DNA of 64,000 nucleotides, taken from positions 1,240,001 through 1,304,000 of the forward strand of contig OY730171.1 in NCBI GenBank assembly GCA_963422465.1, given 5' to 3'. Position numbers and translations under genes: made by a program. This document shows positions 56,781 through 64,000 of this stretch, piece after piece. The DNA is from Lichina pygmaea. Its lineage: Eukaryota; Ascomycota; Lichinomycetes; Lichinales; Lichinaceae. Numbering within the stretch: position 1 is the stretch's first letter; the number at the start of each line of letters is the position of its first letter. Under the pieces are notes generated by a model, which saw only the letters and a program-made list of their open reading frames with translations, made no database searches and was not told where the DNA came from.

Positions 56781-57636
56781 CCCAATCACCCCAGTAACTC
56801 CTCACCACCATCGGCATCAAGCCTCGCTTGAACACACCCTCTTCCTCCAACCTTTTGTCAGTCTCGCAGCAGAAGAGCGAGTTGAAGCCAGACAGCTATT
56901 CGACTTGGTTGTCAAAGGCCACATCACAGAGCGACAGCACACCGCCAACAATGAATATCTCGCCGGCACTTTGGTCCAAGCTTTACTGGACTATAGCGTG
57001 AGTGATCAGGGGCGGGATAACATGCTCCGACACTTTGTTCTCAGCCTGGCCAGCAATTCTCCGCCTGGAGACAGTCGTAACGTCCAAGATGTAGTCGATG
57101 AGCTGCGTGGGTTTGAATCTTGGCACCCAGAACAGCGGGATCCAGTCTTTGATCTTGTCAAGCGTTACGCTGATCATATTCTCCACGATTTCCTCATGCC
57201 AAGTAAGATCACCACTGCTACCCTTGCCCTTGGGCAACAAGTTCTAACAATCTACACCCTGTTAGTGAGGACAAGGTTCAATGAAAAAACACCACAGGTA
57301 CAGTCAGTGCAATTGGAAGCTCTATCAGACATTGAGCCTGCATCGACCAATACACGACTTTCAGGGTTGCGGGAAAAGTGTCTCTTCCAGGATCGCCATC
57401 GGTCTCTCGTGAGCGGTGCATTCGATGCGGACAGAGCCAGAGCTCTAATCAGGGATGATCGTGTGAATGCTCGTGATGATGAGGGCTGTCCATTGCTACA
57501 ATACAAACCCTGGTCAGAGCAGCAGAGCCTCAAGGTGGCACACATTATCCCGCATGCTTTGATGACAAGCTCATCCACCAGGCAGGTATTTAGGTTTTTT
57601 CCCTTCATCCCTCACCTGGTGACTGTCATGATGTAG
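56781..57636 (+). CDS. Partial HNH-endonuclease-domain protein
   Basis: This open frame comes out of the N gap, so the 5' end is missing. About 285 residues are visible. An all-helical N-terminal part (ERVEARQLFDLVVKGHITER onward) leads to LREKCLFQDRHRSLVSGAFD, and then VAHIIPHALM. The Cys-bearing first strand followed by AHIIPH is the pattern of the fungal HNH_2 family (PF13391-type). The frame runs to a stop at 57634-57636, but a GTATTT donor follows STRQ at about 57588, so the last ~15 codons are probably intron and more exons may follow. Downstream sequence is not recognisable, so the gene may be truncated or decayed. Many fungi carry large families of such genes of unknown role. Confidence 0.65.
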
Positions 57637-58263
57637 TCTAATTGTAGCTTTCTTGGGGCTTCTTGTTCCAGGTTAGCTACTGTTGTTCCTGAGCAGTGGA
57701 TCAACATCTTGTCTTTTGTGTGGTTGAAATACACATCTTGCTGACAGATCCAGAAGTGTTCTAAGATTATATTCTATTTGCTAAGCTTAGCCACAAAGAA
57801 GAAAACATGTGGCTGTACATAGCTCTTGATCTGCATAGCTCTGTAAGCCACTTTGCTGATTGAGTGTTTCTTGCTCACTGGGAGTCTTCTTTGAACATGG
57901 ATATACAGATTGGGTGGGTCTGTAGCCACTTCAAGTTGTATTTGGTGGTTTATACAGAGTCAATGATTCTGTAGGAGCTACAGCCATAATCTACTATTGC
58001 TCACCCAGAGGTGAAGTTCTGAATACACAGAGAAGAGAGTTCAATAGGGGTGTGGAACAATATGCTATTTATCAGGAAGTTATTAAGCTCCTCCCTAATC
58101 TTGCTGACTTGTTCCACCACCTTGACCACTTCCTCAGATTCTTGAACATGACTCTACCCAAGGATCACCTGTTTCTGTCTCCAGCTCTACAACTTCCACT
58201 CCAGTGTCTTTGGGGACCTGAGCCTCTGCTGTGGTAATCTGCAGACAGCGGGCAGAGAGCAGC
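57637..58263. other. CpG-poor sequence without a recognised feature
   Basis: This could include the 3' part of the HNH gene or decayed repeats. No intact domain is visible. Confidence 0.4.
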
Positions 58264-58640
58264 ACACATTGGCTGATGAATGTAAGGTCCCGTCGCAACA
58301 ACTACTTACAATAGCCCGCATCCGGCAGCCCCGCATCCGTCGATCATGTGATGCGGCTCTACTCACGTGACCAAAAGAGGAATACAGCTCCGACCTGCAT
58401 AGCCGACACAAGCCAGCTGTGACCAGCCGTGACTAGCCGGCTACTTGAGACAGCTGTGCAGTAGCTTGGAGATTGGTTGGGGTTGCTTAGCTAGATGCTC
58501 TGTTCTCAGCTCTATAGTATATAGAGCCGCTCTCGCTGTTCTCCTTGGAGACCAGTGAACAATTCTAGCAACACACTTGATCCTTCCCACTGAGCAGTCA
58601 CCTGAGCACACTGCTGGTAATGTTCTCACAGTTTTGTTCA
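58264..58640 (+). other. CpG-rich, promoter-like segment, possibly an LTR
   Basis: This segment starts near TGATGAATGTAAGGTCCCG, carries about 15 CpG in its first 300 bases (unlike its surroundings), has a TATA-like stretch near 58515 (CTATAGTATATAGAG) and precedes the gag-like region by a short spacer. It therefore looks like an LTR, either of the adjoining fossil or of a younger element. No second copy is in the window, so ends and family are uncertain. Confidence 0.4.
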
Positions 58641-60129
58641 CTGTTCTCTCACTGAAAAGAGAAGTAGTCCACTCATGATGACTGGCTCTGGCAGAGCTCT
58701 TCATAGCAAGAGGACTCCTGGTGAATTGTCACAACAAGACAACAAAATAATGGATCTGGTTGACCAAAGGCCAGCACCTCCCAGCCATCTGGGAGAGGGG
58801 GGACAATCTCTCACTAGAGAGGCAGCATCATCACCACTCAACAGTGGAGATGTGGGACAGGAGTGTGTGCTGGAGAAGATTGTTGCAGATGAACATGGTG
58901 CCCTCAGGTATAGTGATAGAACTCTCTTGTCACTGACAGAGAAACTCAAGAAGCTTGAGTGCAGGAAGAAGATACTTGACAAGCAGTCAAATCTTATAGT
59001 AAGGCAGGTTAAACTACAGGTGCTTAGTCACCAGGTCACAACTGAAGCCATGGGGCTGGGAGACAGCAGATATGTAGGACTGGCTGTAAATAAGCTGGCC
59101 CACAGTGATGTAGTCATGGGACTGTTCTGGGCAGAGATATCAACTACGCAGATGTACAGAGAGGATTTCAAACTTAGGGGTATCACAAAGTACTCTGGGA
59201 GAAGTGTGCAAGAACTGCAGAAATACCTGCATCAATGTGAGCTGGGTTTTGAGATCTCAGAGGTCATAGACAATAAGAAGATAGTTCTCAAGGCAATGCA
59301 GTACCTTGATGGAGCTATTAAGAGTGTGATGCAGATCTGTTACAAGAAAGATAAAATGGAGACAATAACTTAGGACCAGTATAAAAGTCTTCTCAAGGAT
59401 CAATTTGAGTATCTGACAAACAGGGAGCTCACAGTGCTGTGAAAGTACAACACCACCTATCAGCAACCCAGGCAGTCAGTGCAAGACTTTGTCAACTATC
59501 TGGACAGACTCAGCAAAGACCTGGGGCTGAAGTTGGATGTGGAACACACCAAGGAACTCCTGATCAAACTGCTGCCAGACCTCCAACACAAGATGACTTG
59601 AGATCATGACATGCCACAGACTCTCAAGAAAGTGACAAGCCAAGCACTGTGCCTGGAGTCATATGCCAACAACCAGAAGAGAAGCTACTAGTCTGACTCA
59701 AGACTATTCTCAGAAGACTACAGGCTTCTGCCAACCCCTGGGTATTGTCAGTACAACAGTGAGTCAGAGCTGTGGGCAGGAGAATTGGCACAAAAGCTAT
59801 ACTCCAGGAGTTCACACCTGTACAACAGAGTCTGAGCACCTGCCAACATGTACTCACATCCAACTGATGGAGAGTTGTGGCTGGACAACTGACCAAATAG
59901 CCAAGACTGCAGTCCTAGAGTTCACAGAGTGTGCAAGCTGTTGCTGCCTCAAGAGCAAGAACACAGGAAGCAAGGGAACCTGTGCTTTGAATGCAGATCA
60001 GCAAACCATCAGACTGCAGACTGCACAATCTGGAAGAATCACAAGCCAATGTCACTAGATGTGTAAGAGACAACAACTTGTAGCCAACAGCCACAGTGGG
60101 ACAGATGGTTGAGGATGTTGCTCACTATT

Positions 60130-60555
60130 TTTGATTTTGATTTGATTCTTACACTGATTTGGCTGTTAAGCCATGCAGAACTTCTTGAAGGATTTTTGTC
60201 TCTGGTAGACTTGACTCGGAGACCTCACGCATTTACCGTACACCCCGTGGTTTGTAGTGTACGTACTGTGGGAAAACCCCATTGGAAATAGGAAAACCAC
60301 AGTAATGACAGTTTTGTGGATCTTGACAGATATTGGGTGAGCTATTTCTTGGGGGTTTTCATACATCTTGCGAGGAGTACATCTTAGACAAGTTCTATGA
60401 ATCTCAGGGGTTTTTGTGGCAGAATGTGGGGTGGGTCAGATTTGAACTGACGACTAGTTTAGTCAGGTTCTCCAGGCCTGACACCACTAGTTCCGGGTCA
60501 TGGGTGCCACGTAGTGGGAAACTCTCACCAGCTTCCCGCTACACCATGCCACCCC
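60130..60555 (-). mobile_element. tRNA-derived SINE with LINE-like 3' tail
   Basis: This 426-bp insertion is bounded by a perfect 11-bp target duplication, TGCTCACTATT, at 60119-60129 and 60556-60566. Read on the minus strand, it starts with a 128-nt tRNA-like head (60555-60428) with a perfect 7-bp acceptor stem, a perfect 5-bp T stem (GTCAG/CTGAC, loop TTCAAAT), an A box TGGTGTAGCGGG and a B-box-like GTTCAAATC. About 240 nt of unrelated body follow. The last ~60 nt (to 60130) match the 3' end of the LINE at 61299-63461, ending in a (TCAAA)n-like tail. No protein is encoded. Transcription would be by RNA polymerase III and movement by a LINE reverse transcriptase, which is known SINE biology. 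Confidence 0.88.
60428..60555 (-). other. tRNA-like head of the SINE
   Basis: Acceptor GGGGTGG pairs with CCACCCC over all seven positions and the T arm pairs over five. Between them, an extra arm at 60453-60491 folds as two 6-bp stems (ACTAGT/ACTAGT and GTCAGG/CCTGAC) around a 9-nt loop. Removing that arm leaves 89 nt, near normal tRNA size. A clean anticodon arm was not found, so this is not called a functional tRNA gene. Confidence 0.75.
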
Positions 60556-61298
60556 TGCTCACTATTAGGGAGACATAATTCCACAAAGTGATCTGTCAGG
60601 CAAGAGGATCTGCACTCTGGGAGCCTTAGGGTGGAACATGAAAACAAGAATTGCCTTCAGAGTGCATGACTACAGGAGTATCCTTTGGGGAACCAGTGGA
60701 GTCTGGGATCAACTGGCTAACTATGATACGGTAGGAAGCCAGGGCAGTGCAAGCAACAGCTTGGTGGTCACTGGCCAAGGTGGGATAGAACACCTGGTGC
60801 CTTGGTTTCTTGTGTTGTGGAGCTCAGAAACTGAAACAGCCTATACTGATAGTGCTCTGGCACTAGTGGATCTGGTTCAAGGTCTTCAAAGAGAGAACAC
60901 TCTTGTGAAGGATTACCTCAGGCAGTCTGCACCAGTGGCCAGTCAAGCTACACAGGTAGCCAGGAAAGAAACATAATACAATAGCAAGTGGAAGATTGAC
61001 AGGAACAAACTGCTGTGATATGAATCTGCATTGTATGTACCTTGATATACTTCTGTTAGGAATGAAACCCTTTTCAGAAACCACAACACTCAAAAGATAC
61101 TACATGTGTTCTACAAGGAGTACCCAGGGAAGCTGGGGGAGTCTATGCACAGGGGCAAAGGTAGTGGTACAAGATACCACTAGAGCAGTGCTGAGCTGTC
61201 AACACTCTTTTTGCTGTCATGTTTTTCCTTACAAGGTTTTTTTTACAGTTTTTAATAAGGTCAACATTGTTACAACCCAGGAGGAACACAGTCTTTAT

Positions 61299-63461
61299 TT
61301 TTTTGATTTTTGATTTGATTCTTACACTGGTAGTAGCTTTACAGCCATGCAGATCTTCTAGCTAATAGTGAACTCCTTCAGAAAACCTTTGAAGGGATAA
61401 AAACTGAAGGCAGGGTGTGACTAGGGAATGTAACAAAAGGAATCTTGAAGTTTCTGGTAAGAGAAGAGAATCTAGGTATTTGATAGGGAATAGTGGAGTT
61501 TGAAAGCTAGATTAAACTGGTTTAGTCTTTTCAAAAACATAAAGCTGTACAAGAACCTCTGTAGTAGCTCTGGGCTTAAAATAATAGTGGTGAAGTCTTG
61601 GGGATTAAAAGAGACTTGTTGTCTTTGTCTTGAATAAAGAGAGCATGAAAAGGTGATATGTTTTGCAGTTTTTTCTGCTTGGCCACACACACATAGTGGG
61701 GTAGGGAAGTCAGGAACTCCAGCTCTGAAAAGAAAACTTGCCAGACCAATTCTTCCAGTCCTGATTTGCAGTAGCAGACTTGCCTCAGCTTTCTGTAACT
61801 CTTTGTAGAGTCTCAGATTGTTTTTGTGTGGCTTTTGACAGAAAGTCTGCCAGCCTGGATAGCTTCTTCTTTTCTTCTCTTCCCATTGGTCTTCCCACTC
61901 TTTAGTAAAGAGCTTTTGTAGTTCTTTCTTTGAACTAGCCTGGTTAGTAGTTATTTGACTTAACCAAGTGAATTTCCACTTAGGAGAGATAGTTGAGGAT
62001 TCCTTTAAATGTTTCTTCAAGAAAGGCATAGCTGGAAATAGTGGAAAAGATACTGTCAAGAAAGTATTTGAGGGGGGAGTTTTGAATAGAAGAAAGAAAA
62101 CAGGCAGTGTGAAATTTAAAGTAGAGGTCTAGAGGTAGAAGAAAAAGCTCACTCTCTAATAGAAAAGAAGGAGTGGCTTTCAAAGCACCCCCAATAAGTC
62201 TTAGGCATCTGTTTTGAAATGAAACAAGGGAAGAGATATTGGAGGATTTTCTTAGAGGGTTAAACCAGATCCCCACTGCATAGCTCAGTAGAGATCTCAG
62301 TATAGCAGTGTACACCAGACGTGATGTGTGAACTGGAAAGCCCCAAGTAGAATAGGAAGTTCTAGAAAGAGAAGAGAGTGCTTTCTGTGCTTTTTGAAGA
62401 ATAATCCTCTGGTGTTTGTGCCAGTGGAGCTTTGCATCTAGGTACACTCCAAGTACTCACACATCTTCTTTTGGTTTGAGAATCACATTCCCCAGTCTGA
62501 GCTTGAGCTGAAGATTGTCTGATCTTCTTCTGGAAAAATAAAGTATTTCATATTTCTCAGGTGAGAAGACTATTCCATGTCTTGCAGCCCAGGATAGACA
62601 TTTGTGGTGTGTGTTCTTTAACTTCAGAAGATTACTTTTCAAGGAGTGACTAAAAGCAAGCAGATTTGTATCATCTGCAAACCCCAGGGCAGATACACCA
62701 GAAGAGGGAGTATGCACAGTCTTATGCAATTCAGAAATGTAGAATAGAAAAAGAATAGGGGATAATGGAGAATCTTGAGAAACTCCACAATGAATAGGAA
62801 TAGAACAAGACTCAGAATCATCAAAGACAAGAGTGGTAGAGCGCTTATCACAAAAGGAGTAGATCCAGGAAGCTAGCCAGGCAGGTATTCCTTTTCTTTT
62901 CAGAATTTGCTGTAGTATCTTGGGGAGAACTCTGTCATAGGCTCCTGAGATATCCAGTGAGGGTAGGGATGCAACCATGCCTTCCTTCCAGACTTTTTCC
63001 ACTTGGGAGGTTAGAAGGAAAAGTGCTGCTTCTGTGGATCTTCCTTTCCTAAAGCCTATCTGGATATCTGGCAATAGTCCAGCTTCTTCTGCTATCTTGC
63101 TTAGTCTGACTGCAGCAATAGCTTCCATCAGCTTGCCTGTTGTTTTTAGCAGAGCTATAGGGCGCCAGGCTTTAGCTTGATTGTAGGTTCCCTTGCCAGG
63201 TTTCCTCAAGCAGACTGTTTTTGCACTCTTAAATCTTTCAGGGAAGTACTCTAGTTTCCAGCATGTTGAAGTCAGAATAGCTAGAGCTTGGCAGAACCTA
63301 GGCCCCAGAGCTCTCAGAAATCTATTTGGCAGCTTATCTCTCCCTCCTGCTGTGAAAGGTTTCTTCTTGGCCAGAATTTGCTCCACTTCTTCACATGTTA
63401 CCTCCTGGGAGAGCTGTATCTCAGAGATAGTCTGGGAGCTTTCTGAGCCTGGTTCTGGAAC
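61299..63461 (-). mobile_element. 5'-truncated LINE (non-LTR retrotransposon)
   Basis: This 2163-bp insertion is flanked by a perfect 14-bp target duplication, AACACAGTCTTTAT, at 61285-61298 and 63462-63475. On the minus strand it encodes most of a reverse transcriptase (from ~63440): KPFTAGGRDKLPNRFLRALG, WRPIALLKTTGKLMEA, IGFRKGRSTEAALFLL, the catalytic LGFADDTNLL, and a thumb region to 61980. A C-terminal CxCx(7)Hx(4)C-type zinc motif follows near 61690. The upstream endonuclease is absent through 5' truncation. No RNase H motif is visible between thumb and zinc motif. One in-frame TGA (62457-62459, a likely CGA change) and one frameshift near 61980-62060 interrupt it. The 3' end has a 5-bp stem-loop and a (TCAAA)n-like tail. 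Confidence 0.9.
62457..63440 (-). pseudogene. Reverse transcriptase domain of the truncated LINE
   Basis: The open portion holds RT blocks up to and beyond FADD and ends at an in-frame TGA. The same frame continues after it to 61980. It cannot act alone because the endonuclease is missing. Confidence 0.85.
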
Positions 63462-63475
63462 AACACAGTCTTTAT

Positions 63476-64000
63476 ATACTCACAGAGGGCAACAGACAGG
63501 ATACTGAGTGGAAGTACCAAGCAGCATGACACAGGAGGAAGTCATATAACTGTCAAGACTGACCAGAGGTTGCTTGACACAGTGTGTATATGTATCAAGC
63601 ATGGCAAGCCCAACTTGACCAGCTTGACACAGTATGTATATACATCAAGACTTGTGAGCACAGCTTGACAAGCTTGACACAGCATGTATATACATCAAGT
63701 CTTTCAAGTACAGCTTGACAGGCTTAATAGTGAGTAAAGTAAGTATAGCTTACTAAGCTTGAAAACTGAGCACTATATAGTCAGGTGATAGTTCCCCTAT
63801 AGAACAATTATCTTCAACTTATGTTGTGATCCAGACAACTAGATCTACTTTAATACAAACTACAGTCTTGTATAAAGCCACTGATCAGGTGTTAATACCA
63901 CTATATTCCACCAAACCTCTTCACATTTCTTGACACTTCTCTTCTGTGAGAACTAATCTACTTTCCACATCTCACCCTAATCCTACACTTGGGTAGGATA
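63476..64000. other. Repeat-island sequence right of the LINE
   Basis: This continues the sequence interrupted by the LINE. Apart from the 50-bp tandem repeat at 63572-63721, no feature is recognised up to the window end. It is AT-rich and CpG-poor. Confidence 0.45.
63572..63721. repeat. Three tandem copies of a 50-bp repeat
   Basis: Units start at 63572, 63622 and 63672 with GCTTGACACAG and each contains the palindromic core TGTATATACA or a close variant followed by TCAAG. The copies differ at several positions. Confidence 0.8.

Larger units (their letters stand above)
58675..61284 (+). mobile_element. Decayed LTR-retrotransposon fossil with gag-like region
   Basis: A gag-like stretch (best at 58675-59373, continuing to about 59690) carries the helical retrotransposon capsid pattern. 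A zinc-knuckle-like Cys cluster lies near 59930-60030. No integrase, reverse transcriptase or protease of this element was recognised. The element is broken by several lesions and looks old: it is CpG-poor and serves as landing site for a younger SINE (60130-60555). A LINE (61299-63461) sits at its right, and host or element sequence resumes at 63476. The superfamily is undetermined. Confidence 0.6.

Noticed and set aside
60428-60555. A possible functional intron-bearing tRNA gene
   Set aside because: No clear anticodon arm, and the target duplications and LINE-like tail show that the sequence is the head of a SINE.

Overview
The window reads as one scaffold piece of a filamentous ascomycete (Pezizomycotina). 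Short GT-AG introns of about 47-260 bp, high-GC coding exons, and fungal versions of Cym1, Yor1, Gpi10, Ccp1 and Gts1 support this. An order such as Hypocreales is plausible but unproven. Coordinates 56581-56780 are an N gap, so the join across it is only a scaffold join.

Layout: 1-~660 is a CpG-poor, gene-free edge. From ~700 to 55.4 kb lies ordinary host sequence with 15 intact-looking genes: CYM1 presequence protease (-), a taxilin-like coiled-coil protein (+), a CobW/COG0523 GTPase (-), a small stress-type protein (+), a METTL21/EFM6-like methyltransferase (-), a conserved fungal protein of unknown function (+), a J-domain zinc-finger protein (-), a repeat-rich GPI-type surface protein (-), a SUL sulfate permease (-), a Yor1-type ABC-C transporter (-), ornithine aminotransferase CAR2 (-), GPI mannosyltransferase GPI10 (+), an F-box-like zinc-cluster protein (+), cytochrome c peroxidase CCP1 (+), an unrecognised 552-residue protein (+) and a Gts1-like ArfGAP/UBA/poly-Q protein (+), the last two bringing the total to 16. 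These are scattered housekeeping, transport and mitochondrial genes, not a metabolic cluster. Exon boundaries were inferred by hand from splice motifs, reading frame and family conservation.

Between the host genes sit a pogo/Fot-type DNA transposon derivative that lost its catalytic core (42873-44058), a possible 195-bp MITE (52006-52200), four 20-24-nt poly-G/C tracts, GTAC-rich intergenic patches and several minisatellites.

The right end (56.8-64 kb) is a repeat island. It holds a partial HNH-nuclease gene, a decayed LTR-retrotransposon fossil, a 5'-truncated LINE with a perfect 14-bp target duplication, and a tRNA-derived SINE with a perfect 11-bp target duplication. The last ~60 nt of the SINE match the 3' end of the neighbouring LINE, including a 5-bp stem-loop kept by a compatible base change. 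This SINE/LINE pairing is the most interesting system seen here. The LINE contains only 3 CpG dinucleotides in 2163 bp, while the SINE keeps 10 in 426 bp, which points to CpG-directed mutation or methylation in repeats.
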